From Dryocosmus kuriphilus (taxonomy: Eukaryota; Arthropoda; Insecta; Hymenoptera; Cynipidae), in the NCBI GenBank assembly GCA_038277395.1, contig CM076196.1, forward strand, positions 81,471,786-81,535,785: a stretch of DNA of 64,000 nt, in the 5' to 3' direction. Under the pieces are notes generated by a model. It was not told where the DNA came from. It searched no databases and saw only the letters and a list, made by a program, of their open reading frames with translations. Below, one piece after another: positions 32,064-43,496 of the stretch; the first letter of the stretch is position 1, and the number at the start of each line of letters is the position of its first letter. The translations under genes and the position numbers were made by a program.

Positions 32064-34937
32064 TATCTTTCTTTTTTGGATTATAATAATACCTTATATT
32101 TTTGTCGCTTAAGGCGCGCATTCTGAATTTTGAAGAAAATAAACGTCACTAACGTTCCAACGATGATTCTTATTGACGAGTGTTTAAAATTTGTTTTAGG
32201 AGACGTTGAAAGATATAATTTTAAAAATTAATAAAAGTACAAAAAAGGTATCTAAGTTAAAAAAAAAAATTTTTACAATTTGCAAAAATTCAAAATCATC
32301 GATGAAAATAATAAAATTATATATATATATATATATATATAATAAAATAATTGTAAGAATTTAAAGACTGTGAAATTGAAATCGCAGCAATTTGAAATTT
32401 GTTTCCAAAGTCCGGCTCGAAGGACCACATAAAATTCAAATGTATTCGACATTTATTTTCGTAATTCTACGAGATCCTTAACAAACATCGTTTCTTTTTT
32501 AGAATTTTATAATCGAGCTTGTAAAAAATGACTATCACAATAAAAATGTGCCCTCATGGAGTAGTAGAGAAGTCTCAGCAGCTAACGAGCGATGAAAGCC
32601 GGATAATTTGGAATTGGCTACTCTCTGGATATTTTCCAAGTAATATAACAGGAGTGTTGCATTTCTATTGCAGTGGGGATCTGTAGCTGCGATAACCTCC
32701 GGATTCGCGCAGGTTACAACGTTTATGAAGGACGATACAATAGTTGGTCACCACAGCACAAATGGACCGGCTAGGTAAAACACGAACCGTGACCCAACCC
32801 AGTGAATAATAGACCGGGCGCGCACCAACTTCAACCACCCACAACACGTTCCACCAGTGACAAATTGGAATATAATCCATGACACATACCATTTCGAATT
32901 TCATTGCAAACAAATCCATGGAATTACCATAACATTCCAATCTTAATCTCTCGTCGCTGGCACTCGGCTTGAATATTTCAAAAGAAGCCTTTCCCAACCC
33001 TTTTCAATTTTATTTATAAATAACTTTGGGAATATCAAAAAGAGATCAAGATAAAATATATAGAAGGGATGAATGGAAAAAGTGCGCTTTTCATTTCGTC
33101 ACATTTGCTGATTGCGGATTAGCTTCTTTACCTCTTCAGCAAAGTGATCAGAGGATTATGCACCAGAAGATTAAAAAGTAGCTTTGTAACATCCAAGATT
33201 AGAGATAAACGAACTAGAGGATTACACTTTTAATCTACTAAAATCTGTTCACTTTTTGATTTTAATCTGATTGAGATGAAAAGCTTTTTGGATTCTGAAA
33301 AAACGAAATATTTTATCTATCCTTTGTCCCCTATTTGAAGGATTTCGTAGAATAAATCGCCAAGTTCTAGATTCATCTATTGTTCGATGAAGCCTTAAAA
33401 ACGCGACTTATTTTCTAAAGAAGGTCCGATCGATGTACTGAAGACTCTTAAACTCGGCCCCTTTCATGGAAAAGTAGAGAAGTTCTCCCATTATCACGAA
33501 AGTGCTTTCGATTTATGTATCTTGATACAACCATAACACTTACCTAAAAGATTTTTAAAGGACTTTAACGCAGTTTTTCTTTTCTTTGACATTTAGATTA
33601 CCACTCTTTTATTATTACTTCATTGTTACCATTTTATTTCACTCATTTCACTATCAACTTAATCGTTTAAAATGGAACAGTTTCAAAGTTCAAACCTATA
33701 AACTGAGGTGATCGGAATAAAACAAATCATTTCAATCTTGAATTACTTTAAGTTAGAATCGTATTCATTTGAAAAACTGATGATGATGCTTTCAGGCTTA
33801 AACCTTTAATTTTATTCATTCTTTATCTTGGAAATAGAGCAACCTATATTTTTCTTTTATACAAGGACCCTCTTTCCTCTCAAGATGCATCCAACCATAA
33901 AGCATGAGGAGAACAACAAAGTTTCATCGATCGTAAATCTTCAAGGGCAAATATTAAGAACAGAGAGCAAGTTCTCAGAGGAGAACTGAAAAAGACGGAA
34001 GTGAGGTAGTTTCCTTGTAAAAATTTACTGAAGGCATTGCTTCTTTTTCCCTTTCTCTTGCTGACACCTCAGTCTGATTTATCATCCAGCCTCTGCCCCG
34101 TGCTAACCGGGACATCCGGAAAAACGGTTCTGGAAACTAAGAGGGGTGATTCCCGATCGATGGAACCAATATATCCGCAGCATCAGTCACAGTCTGGATT
34201 CTGGAACTCTGAACTCGGATGGTAGGACTAGATACGAAAGACGTAACAGTGGCACCGACTAGAGAGTAGAGACCGAGAGTCTAGAGACTACTCAGAGATG
34301 TAGGTATTAAGAAATTGAATTGGGAGGCGTTGAGGGCATCGGCTATCGGTCATGGCACGCCTCGATGAACGAGCCTTCCCAGTTCCCATTCCATTCAACA
34401 CCAGTCGGACGATGCCGCGTGGTCGGCTGAACTCGCAACTCAGAAAGTGGTCATCCATCATGTTGTCATTCGGACTCCGTACGCTCGCCACCCTATTTGA
34501 GACTTCACACCTCAACGCCTTGAAAGAAAAAAAGCTTGAAGAGGATGATGCCCTATATTCTTGATCCCTCTTGTTCTGAGTAAAACAGCTTAGATGATTT
34601 GTACTTCAGATTGAGGGTCAAGAGAAGAGATCAACCTTGAAAAAGTTCTAGCGCTGTCAAGGGAACAAAATAATACCCCAACCTAAGTCACATATATACG
34701 ATGCCACAAATTTTAAGGACGAAATCTAAGCGTGGTTGAGAAAAAAAATTTTGAGCTTCAAATTGTATATTTACCAAAATTTACATGGTTTTTTATATTT
34801 CATTTCAATTTTATTTAAAAGTACAATGCTTATCCCATCCTAATGATCAAGAGATATGTTTATTCCTTCAAATATAAAAATTAATTTTCCTGGTGTGGGA
34901 AATTTTTTAAGTTGCTTCGGTTTTGCGGTCTCATTAC
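32064..34937. other. Non-coding interval
   Basis: Includes a (TA)n run at 32319-32340. The 110-codon minus frame at 32665-32997 and two opposed frames at 34288-34564 have no recognised motif. I see no other repeat or gene. Confidence 0.35.
32319..32340 (+). repeat. (TA)n microsatellite
   Basis: A pure TA dinucleotide run of 22 bases, in an AT-rich flank. It is a likely length polymorphism. Confidence 0.85.
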
Positions 34938-36049
34938 ACAGCCCCACGAAAAAAAAAAGTTGTTTGTGCGAAAGATCAATCTAAGATATCTATACGTTTT
35001 GGAGGTCGCTGAGTCCGAATCCGAGGTCCGTTTGACCCAGTCAGGTCATGATCAAGGTCAGGTGAAGGTCAAATTCGGAGAATGCGAAAAAAAAGTTGTA
35101 TGTGCGAAAGATAAATCTAAGATATCTATACGTCTTCGAGGTCGCTGAGTCTGAATCCGAGGTCCGTTTGACCCAGTCGGGTCATGATCAAGGTCAGGTG
35201 CAGGTCAAATTCGGAAAATGCATTGAAAAAAAAGTAAGAAAGTACACTAATACGTTTTTGGGGTCGCTGAGTCCGAATCCGACGTACGTTTGACCCAGTC
35301 AGGTCATGATCAAGGTCAGGTGAAGGTCAAATTCGGAAAATGCATTGCAATAAAGTAGAAGACTACACTGATATGTTTTTGGGGTCGCCAAATCTGGATC
35401 CGAGGTTTACTTGACCCGGTTAGGTTCAGGTCTGGGCCAGGTGAAGGTCAAATTGAGAAAATGCAGTGCAAACAAAGTAAACCCCCTAACGCCTCCCTGC
35501 AGAGCAGCACGCCTCCGCTGGCTTCGATACCTCAGGACATCGTAAGATGGATCATGCCACACATCCCTTTTCGGGCAGTGTCACCATCTACAGCATATTC
35601 TGAGGTAGCAGGATTTCTAATATTATCACTGCAAGAGTGATTATCACAGACCAACAAGTCTGCTCCTGATCTGATGCTCTTTCAAAGTATGGAATAAACA
35701 ATTTTACATTTTAGGGCTGTGGAATATATATTCTGAAACAAATTAAGTTAACAAATTAAATCTGGAACATATTGCAATGCATTTTCCGAATTTGACCTTC
35801 ACCTGTCCTTGATCATGGCCTGACTGGGTCAAACAGATCTCGGATTCGGACTCAGCGACCCCAAAAACGTCTCATTGTAGTTTTTTACTTTCTTTGCAAT
35901 GCATTTTCCGAATCTGACCTTCACCTGACCTTGATCATGACCTGACTGGGTCAAATGGACCTCGGATTCGGACTCAGCGACCTCAAAAACGTATAGATAT
36001 CTTAGATTTATCTTTCGCACATACAAAATTTTTTTTTTCGTGGGGCTGT
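34938..36049. mobile_element. Fold-back-like inverted-repeat element (1.1 kb)
   Basis: Both ends start ACAGCCCCACGAAAAAAAA, followed by GTGCGAAAGAT and AATCTAAGATATCTATACG. The left end has about four tandem units of 120-140 bp (34944-35465) and the right end about two in inverse orientation (35765-36040). A unique centre of about 300 bp has no ORF. Each unit has GAGTCCGAATCCGAGGTC, TTTGACCCAGTCAGG and then several AGGTCA motifs. Tandem subterminal repeats inside inverted ends are the fold-back pattern. Flanking 8-mers (CTCATTAC and TTTATTAG) match only partly, so the target duplication is unproven. The repeated 60-80 codon open frames are a by-product of the unit. Confidence 0.7.
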
Positions 36050-36099
36050 TTTATTAGTAAAAAAAAACAAAAAGTTTTCCTTTTGTGTAAATATTTATT

Positions 36100-37401
36100 T
36101 TAAACTCCACATCGTTTCAACTCTTATCTGTGGATTTTCCTCAGGTCCAGCTATAAACTAATTCCAAAAGTAATTTAAAAAATTGTATAAATAAGAATAG
36201 TCAAATCTCAGTGATCAAAAGTTAATAAAGTAATGCAATTAAAAGAAGAAGGTTATTATGAAGCTATATTTATCTCTAGATTGACGAATTGCATATTGTT
36301 AATAAAGTGAAAGATTAATTATTATTGGTACCCTAAAGAAATTGGTGAGGGTACAATATTACACTGGATTACATTTTTTAATAAATAATTTAGCAAGAAA
36401 CGGCTATAAAAATAAGAAGTGTGTATGACGGAAAACATTAAGTACAGTATTTTAGGTTAGGAGAATTGTCAACCAGCTATTCATCTGCTAATGGTAACCA
36501 GCTGTCAGTAACCAGTTTGTGTCAAATTCCGTGATTCAACTACAGATGATAATGCGCGCCAAAACATTTTGAATTTGAAAGGATATGTAAATATATTTTT
36601 TTTTTATAATACTTTGGTAACATTGATTGATATTCAATATTTCTGTTTGAAGATTTATAGAGTTTTGTTTGTATTTATTTATAAAGATTGGTCTAAAATT
36701 CTCCGTTTGTTTCTGTTTTTTTCTCTAGTTAAAATTTTTTTGCTATCACAGTTAAAATAGAAAACATGAGAAAAATTCCATGCATGTTGGGATAAACCAG
36801 TGTTCACGTTTCCAACCTTACAATCTCTTTTGTGTTCAGCTATTCTTGTTTTTCATCTCCTGCCGCTCTCACCTATATACATTTTATTGCAACCTGCACA
36901 TTTTATTAAATACATTAGTTAAGTTTTCAGTTTTTACTAAATACTTTTTATTATTCACAAAATGCGCTAAATTGCGATCATTTTTTAAATAAACGTTTAA
37001 ATTGTATTTTTAAAGCCATTCCTTATTCTTTCAGATAATCCTTGAACATATGGTAACGTGACCCTTAGATCAGCTTTTTTTGTAGTTTTCTAACCATTTC
37101 TTCTTTTTTTTTCGAATCATTATAAATTTCATGCACTCTTTCGTTAATTATAATTTCTATGAGAGGCGGTGGGTAATTATTTTGCAGTAAAGTAACTTGA
37201 AGTTCATCCAAATTCTCTTTTATAAATTTTTTATCACTAAGTTTTACGCACCCATCAATTAAACCCATAATTAAACCTACTTTTTGGCTAAACTGATGGT
37301 GAGAATCAAAAACTAGGTTTCTTTTTTTATATAAATTTATAATTAAATTACTTTCTTGTATTTTAATGATATATAGATCTAAGTAATTTAAGGAGTTATT
37401 A
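36100..37401 (-). pseudogene. Second Penelope-like element, 3' part
   Basis: On the minus strand, NSLNYLDLYIIKI and HHQFSQKVGLIMGLIDGCVKLSD (given as separate motifs) are the RT thumb region of a Penelope-like element, continuing to 37065. Past a frame break, LRVTLPYVQGLSERI, then YLIKCAGCNKMYIGE (start of GIY-YIG) and, in another frame, HKRDCKVGNVNTGLSQHAWN follow, as in Penelope endonuclease domains. Many stops and frameshifts make it dead. The motif spellings differ from the intact PLE at 3597-7453, so this is another lineage. The 5' part resumes at 38307 beyond a mariner insertion. Confidence 0.85.
36113..36144 (-). ncRNA. Decayed hammerhead ribozyme candidate
   Basis: Downstream of the second PLE, the minus strand reads CTGAGGA (36138-36144), a spacer with a poor stem (ATCCACAGATAAGAG), then GAAACG (36113-36118). 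The order CTGANGA..GAAA fits a PLE hammerhead, but the cleavage GTC is changed and stem II is broken. It is at best a relic. Confidence 0.3.
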
Positions 37402-38306
37402 CAAGGCATGTCCAGAAAGTAAGTGTACTGGTACTCTCACAGCTGTAGGGAATACTTTTTCGACATGTTGGCAACACTATCGCGTAGCCTAACCTCTCCC
37501 CTTCAAAGCGAGACTAATCCGAGGTTAGTCGATCGTATCTCCCGCTAAGTGCGAAATTCGCGCCGTCATTCGCTACCTCGTTGTGAAGGGAAAAGCTCCA
37601 GTTGAGATTTATAGTAAGGTGAAAACTGTTTACGGTAATGGAGCTATGAATCGTACGAGAGTGTACAAGTGGTATCGCGAATTTAAAAATGGCCGTACTT
37701 CCGTGCATGACGATCAGAGGAGCGGAAGACCTTCAATTGTGACTGACGAACTTGTGAAAAAAATCGAGATTGCGGTCCGTGACGATAGCAGATTGACGTT
37801 AGATGATCTTTCTGCGATGTTTCTGCAAATCTCCAGATCCCTGTTACACGAAACAGTCACAGAAACTCTCGGATATCGGAAATTGTCTGCGAGGTGGGTC
37901 CCAAAACAGCTGACAATGCCAAACCTCACACGGCCAAAGCCACGAAGCAACTCCTGGACTCTTTTGGATGGGACGTTTTGAACCACCCCCCGTATTCCCC
38001 TGACCTGGCCCCTTCAGATTTCCATCTCTTCACTTCCCTGAAGGTGCACATGGGTGGAAACAAGTTTCCAACGGATGAGGAGGTGAAGGGGGAGGTGGAG
38101 AAGTGGGCGAAAGAGCTGGCGGGAGACTTCTTCGAGGCAGGCATCAAGAAATTGATCCCGCGGCTCACCACTTGCATCGAGAGGGATGGTGACTATGTCG
38201 AAAAATAACTTATATATGTACAAGTGTAACCAACTATGCTTTTGTTTTAATCAATTTTTTTTAAACCTACATAAATTGAGTACACTTACTTTCTGGACGT
38301 GCCTCG
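37402..38306 (+). mobile_element. mariner element, internally deleted (905 bp)
   Basis: The ends are CAAGGCATGTCCAGAAAGTA and, on the other strand, CGAGGCACGTCCAGAAAGTA, continuing AGTGTACT. They are flanked by TA at 37400-37401 and 38307-38308. It sits inside the RT domain of the second PLE, so it arrived later. About a third of a normal ~1.3-kb mariner is missing from the middle of the transposase. Confidence 0.94.
37583..38208 (+). pseudogene. mariner transposase, central deletion
   Basis: The N-terminal half (KGKAPVEIYSKVKTVYGNGA; RVYKWYREFKNGRTSVHDDQ; WVPKQLT) joins near 37915 to the C-terminal part (NAKPHTAKATKQLLDSFGWD; HPPYSPDLAPSDFHLFTSLK) with a frame change. The segment with the first catalytic Asp (GDET-type motif) and most of the sequence up to the second is gone, while the third Asp (PSD) remains. 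The C-terminus ends DGDYVEK then TAA. The family differs from the mariners at 30777 and 43497 in both ends and sequence. Confidence 0.92.
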
Positions 38307-39320
38307 TATGTTCAATTTCTGAAGTGAATTTTACGGAATCTTCTGCATTATTAAAAATCTCTAGTATTTCTTGAATTTTATCTGTAGGAATAATCGTAAA
38401 AATATCGTTCACATATCTATTATAAAAAATTGGTTGAAAACTTAATCGAGATAAAGTTCTTTTTTATACATCTTCAAGAACAAGATTAGCTGCGAGTGGG
38501 GAGAGTGGTGACCCCATTCGACAATCTGAAACTTGTTTGTAAAATTTTTTATTAAAAGAAAATACTGTGTTCTTAAAAGCAATTCTGACAGATATTTAAA
38601 TTTCATTCTTGGATATTTTTGCAAGATTTCTGCGAAGATTGAGTTTTTCTTCTATACAATCTGAAATTTGATCTAACGGGATGTTCTCAAACAGAAAAAC
38701 GTCCAATAAAATTATGGATTGTGTGTTGGAACCTATAATCTTTTTTAGTTTATCTTTGAAATCCCAGCTGTCTTTTATAAATCATTCAGTCTTTCCGGAA
38801 ACTGGTTTCAGAATTGTAGCTAAATATAAAGCTAAATTGAAATTGTCTATTTATCTTCTGTTGAGGGGACAAAACTTGTTCCTACATTTTTGTATAAAGT
38901 GTTATTTTTAAGAATATTTTCAATATTTGTATTATAATCTCCCTTATTAGCTGCTACCATTTTGTTACCTTCATCCGCTTTTAAAAACAGTAACTCTTCA
39001 TGATCTTTCTGAAACTTTTTAACCGTTTCCTGAACTTTATTAATGTTTTGTACACATTCTTCGATATATCAATGATATTATTGAGTGGAATTTTATCAAC
39101 TCTGTATGATATGCCAAATTTAGTACCCAAAGCTAAGATTTCAGCATCATCGTCTGTAATAATTGTTACATTTGATATATTTTTAAAGCTATTATTTACT
39201 TTAATTTTTCGAAATTTATTTTGCTGCACTGAATCTACTGCTGTTTTATTAATTGTGTTTAAAAAAATTAGTTCAGAGCTGTTGAATGAAATACGAAAAA
39301 AAATGAAATTATTTTAGTCA
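38307..39320 (-). pseudogene. Second Penelope-like element, 5' part
   Basis: Minus strand. ISNVTIITDDDAEILALGTK (N-terminal region, 38981-39229) is followed after a frameshift by LKADEGNKMVAANKGDYNT, the counterpart of the ADKGN segment of the intact PLE. A diverged core follows, then HHSPHS..LAANLVLEDVYK and YVNDIFTIIPTDKIQEILE near 38350-38520. The YVDD box reads YVND, so the second catalytic Asp of the pair is kept but the first is Asn. Numerous stops. Together with 36100-37401 it is a ~2.3 kb dead copy split by a mariner. Confidence 0.85.
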
Positions 39321-41095
39321 ATCCTCGAAGATCTGTATTTGAACTTATTCCCAAAGATAAAAATACAATGGAATTTTTTAATTCAGGTAGTTGCTACAAA
39401 ATTTTTGGAATGCGGTACAGTTTTCGAAATATCAAAATATATTGAAATCCTATTTATACAAGCATTTTTGTCAAAGGTCGTTATTTGGATTTGAATGCAG
39501 TTATCGCGGTAGTAGAGGCTTAAAATATAGAGTAACAAGACATTTCATACGAAAAAGATGTATTTTTTCGAGATCTATAACTTTCTTTCGAAATCTAATG
39601 TTTTCAGTTATCTGAGACAAAAATTCGTTGGTAGTTTTTCATATGATGTAAGGGGAACCTCCACACGAAGTCTTCAGTTGAAGAACTTTTGCACTTTTAA
39701 TGAATGCTTTTAATGAAAATAGTAGATATTTTTATTTCTAGTTTAAAATTAGTCACTTTTAATGAGTTTCACCCTTGAACATATTGAAGACATTATAAAT
39801 AATTTTAAATTTTAAATGCGAACCTATTTTAATTTGTAATTCTTCAATATTTTTAAAGACTACCACACTTATTCTATCTTGAGGGATTACTATTGAAATT
39901 TATGATACGTAAAAATCTAAAATATATTAAACTATTATTTCTTTATTTATTTATTTACTTCAGTTTGATTTATACATATTAAATACTTTAGGATAAAATT
40001 AGCGGCGTGAAATATAATATCTTTTATATTATGTATTTTTGGTTGTAAAAATTGGCAAACCTAAGGTACCACTTTTGCACTCTCTATTTCATACAAAGGA
40101 AACATATTTTAAATACATACACGCAAAAAAAAGTATAGCTGTAACATGGAAGTTAATCCCTGTGACAGCTAAACGTTTAGCTGGAAACGAACGAGAAAGT
40201 GTGGAACATTCTCTGTAACAGATAAAGTGAATATCTTTGACCACTTTCACTGTTTTGGCGATAGTGTGTAGTCAAAAGAAACATTAATTATAGCTAGAAC
40301 AGAAATATTTGAATTCAAAAAGAAAGCTAATTTGAATGAATAGTTACTGTAACTATAACCCTGCTAAGGACAAGAACGGAAAAGAATGAGAGGTTATTTT
40401 TAGATTTTATAATTATGTAGGTTATGTCATGTGACATTTATGAAGTTTAAATGAATAAAAATTTTTATTTCTATTTTCTATTATTTAGTCTATTCTATTA
40501 TATCTATTTCTTAAATCGATGCAACCATTAAATATGTGTATGCAATAAAGTGTGGAAAACAACCCCTTTTTTGCATTTAGAAATAGTAGCAAGTTTTAGT
40601 TCGTATAAATTAAAAAATTTTTTTTTAATTAATTTTTTTTATATAATGAGTTTGACAAACTGTTTAAGCTTCATTATATTTTTTGTATTATACTTAATTC
40701 ATTTAAATTACAATGCAAAAGCAATCAAATTGGACATTTAATTTTTCTTATTTTAAATTAAACTAAAAGGGCATGAAAAAAGCATTAATAATACAATAAG
40801 TGAATAAAAAACAGTTTAATGTTTATTTAAATTTTTTATATACGTATTACTATGCAACAGTAACACATATATATTACTTTACGAAATCATAGTGGAGTCT
40901 TGAACTTAAACGAGTTATAAAATATTTATTGAAATCTTGTTATTTTTTAGTCATAAGTAAATGAACCTATCATTTGAATAAGCTAGAGCTTTTGTACTCT
41001 AAAACGGCACTTTATATTGCCCAATTCATACGTTAAACATTTTAAAATCCTAAAAACAAAGCGCACAATATTCACTTAAATCAATTTTGTACTTC
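39321..41095. other. Very AT-rich non-coding interval
   Basis: I see no supported gene. At 40128-40360 AAAGTATAGCTGTAACA and, inverted, ATAGTTACTGTAACTATAA could be the ends of a small inverted-repeat element, but the match is weak. CACACGAAGTCTTCAG near 39662 may belong to the second PLE's terminal repeat. Confidence 0.35.
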
Positions 41096-41478
41096 AAAAT
41101 CGTACTTGAGTGGGACGATGGTCGTGGGGGCTAAGGCGTGTGAGGCCTTTAGACCCACTCCTTCAGCTTGCGGGTTCGATTCCCGCCTCGCACTCTGGAA
41201 AGAACCTCGGCGGCACACGCGGTGAACACTTGCCTAGCAAGGGGTTGTTTATCTCCGGTATATCGTGGCGCCGGTACCTCTAGAGAAAAAAATGTTCTCT
41301 AAGTACTTTAAGCCGTTGTTCTTGGTGGTTCGGAACCCACCTTAAACTGTAGGTCCCCTCACACCACCAAAGTATGTGTGTGGGGTGTGTGCAAAGGAAT
41401 AGTGGAGAAATACAAAAAACAATGTAAACCCTCAGGGGACACATTAGAAGCTTCCATTCCATTCCTAAAATCGTACTT
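41096..41478 (+). mobile_element. tRNA-derived SINE, second full copy with 12-bp TSD
   Basis: The target duplication AAAATCGTACTT is at 41096-41107 and 41467-41478. The element at 41108-41466 starts with a tRNA-like head (GGTCGTGGGGGCTAAGGCG; box B GGTTCGATTCC at 41173-41183) and continues with a ~260-base body ending near CATTAGAAGCTTCCATTCC. It is very similar to the 11273-11632 copy over its whole length, in the opposite orientation. It lies about 150 bp downstream of the last exon of the SAM-domain gene. Confidence 0.92.
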
Positions 41479-41634
41479 AAAACGTTGAGCGTTTTCAAAG
41501 TTTGAAACAAAAAGCATAAAACAATCGCCAACTTATTTCAGTTTTATAGTTAAAAAATCTTATTAAATCTCAAATCATGCTCTTATCCTGAAATAAGTTA
41601 GAGCCTTAAGTAACGTAACATAAATAAATAATTC

Positions 41635-43056
41635 TTAAGTGTACTTATTTTCTGGTTTTAATCTGTTTCTAATTATGATTTCCGCTATTTTCAGTCTCTG
41701 CTCATTTGTCAGAATCTGGTTATCATGATAATATTTTAACGCAGCAATTCCTTCTATAGACTTTTTTAATAAGACAAGAACATCTAATTCACTTTCATGA
41801 ACAGCATCTATTTCAAAAGTGATTCAAACCTCATTTAATAAATTAATTAATAAATAAACTTAGGTGTATATTAGAAATAATAAGGTACCTGGGTGAAGGA
41901 GCAAACGTTCATTTGTCGATTGAGAGTGCAACATTCTTTTCTTGACATCTTCAACTCCGATTTCTTCAAAATTATTATTATTTGGTGCATTTTTTTCAAA
42001 GGATAAAACAATTAAGAATGAAAGAAATATACTTTATGTACATACTGTACTACACGCTCATGAATCAATAACTCCCCAGAAAAACTTGTCTTTTCTGGAT
42101 TTTGTCTGTACAGAAAAAAAGTAGACTTTCTTGTGTTTTCGTGGTCAAACCATGTAACTTTTTTTAAAACTCAAATAAAACCTTTTTATGATAAAAAACT
42201 GTCGCGACATAATTTAAGATCGATATCAGATTCAAAATAAGCCAGATTTAAAGAGCAAAAGCTGACCAAAATTTCGTCAAGATTACATGAAGCTACTTAT
42301 AAAAAATTTATATTTTGAATCCAAATATTCATAACTAAAAATTTTTTATTCTTATATGTCTCGAGAATAAAGCCATTTTAGACTTCTCAGCATTTAGATA
42401 TACATAATTAAAAATTTTTAAATTAATGTCGTGGAGAGATTACATTTATTTTCATTTATTTTAAATACAATGTATCTTACCGTTCCTTCTATATTTGCAA
42501 AAATGATAGGAATTTCAAACTCTTTTCTCCAAAAATCTATCTCTTGGGCCTAATTTTGGAATCATACGTTCGACTGAGCTCGTACTCAAAACTTTAAACG
42601 ATTCTTCGTCAATTTCCTCGTCTGAAAAATTTCAGATATTTTTTTTCAATTGAGAATTATATTCCTAATGTAAATTAAAATTTTAGATGAAAATTAAAAT
42701 AAACTTTTCGTACTTGAATTTTATTTAAATATTTCTTTTCCCGTAATAATTATTAATGTAATAGCGTCTTTCCATTTCTCTCATGATTAGAAGCAATTTG
42801 AAGTATTTATAGAAACAATTAAAGAAATGTTATGTTTATTATAAGAAGTACAAGATTCACCCTAATATATGCTAATTAGATAACAGTAAAATAGAAGCAT
42901 TTTGTGAAACTAGAAGTTTTCATTAAAAAATTACGTTTATAAAAATTTATATAAAACAAGAAAGGAAGAAAAAATTTAAAACTAACCTTCAAATATTGAA
43001 ATGTATTTTTCTAATTTCCACTCTTTCAGAATATTTTTGAAGAACTGATCCGCCAT
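41635..43056 (-). CDS. SAM-domain gene, short exons (possible pseudogene)
   Basis: Exon 1 (42987-43056) has ATG at 43056 and encodes MADQFFKNILKEWKLEKYIS, then IFE, with donor GTTAGT. Exon 2 (42481-42621) follows acceptor TTTTTCAG. With the split codon it gives DEEIDEESFKVLSTSSVERM and IPKLGPRDRFLEK, completing a sterile alpha motif (SAM), a small protein- or RNA-binding fold. This frame then meets TGA at 42515-42517 before the donor GTAAGA. A good acceptor at 42106 and a frame starting QNPEKTSFSGELLIHE suggest a further exon. The penultimate exon ends at 41889 (VEDVKKRMLHSQSTNERLLL, then HP, donor GTACCT). The 81-bp intron leads to the last exon (41635-41807: DAVHESELDVLVLLKKSIEG, IAALKYYHDNQILTNEQRLK, IAEIIIRNRLKPENKYT, stop). 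The C-terminal pattern and SAM domain resemble the SAMD3-like multicopy genes of insects. A frameshift in exon 2 may have killed it, or splicing differs. Confidence 0.7.
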
Positions 43057-43496
43057 TTTTGATTAATTAAATTTATTATTATTTATTTGCACTTCAACTT
43101 TCACACGTTCATCGCCATTTTAAGTACATTATTCAATTAATGGGCAGACATTTACAATACACATCTTACAGCGATAGTCAAATTCATCATATCTGACGAA
43201 TAAGTGGTTGCTATTGGAATATATATTTATATTTTATCTAAATTTTTTACTTCATTCTACGATATTAAAAGAATATAAAATTTACTGAAAATAATCATTT
43301 CTCTGGTTTAGCAATTGTGTCAAATATGCTCTTTCACTCAAATAGTGTATATAATTTAACCAAAGTATTTATATAATTTAGGCATACAGATTCTTTAAAT
43401 CATTATAATTCTAAATTCGCTCAGCAACGCAGTGAACTTTTTTCCCTTGTACTGTGTCGTTTGCACTCTGACCATGAATAGCCCAAATTTTAAGTA
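43057..43496. other. Interval upstream of SAM-domain gene
   Basis: AT-rich sequence upstream of the exon 1 ATG, presumably holding its promoter and 5' UTR. No TATA box or initiator is clear. There is no repeat until the mariner at 43497. Confidence 0.4.

Noticed and set aside
32665..32997. 110-codon minus-strand frame
   Set aside because: No motif, irregular composition and no supporting neighbours or splice sites.
34912..36026. Repeated 60-80 codon frames (NLRYLYVFEVAESESEV...)
   Set aside because: These are the tandem units of the fold-back element read in one frame. They have no start context or known domain.
41108..41190. Functional tRNA gene
   Set aside because: The tRNA-like head belongs to a SINE with its own target duplications and a second copy at 11273-11632. 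The cloverleaf is degenerate.
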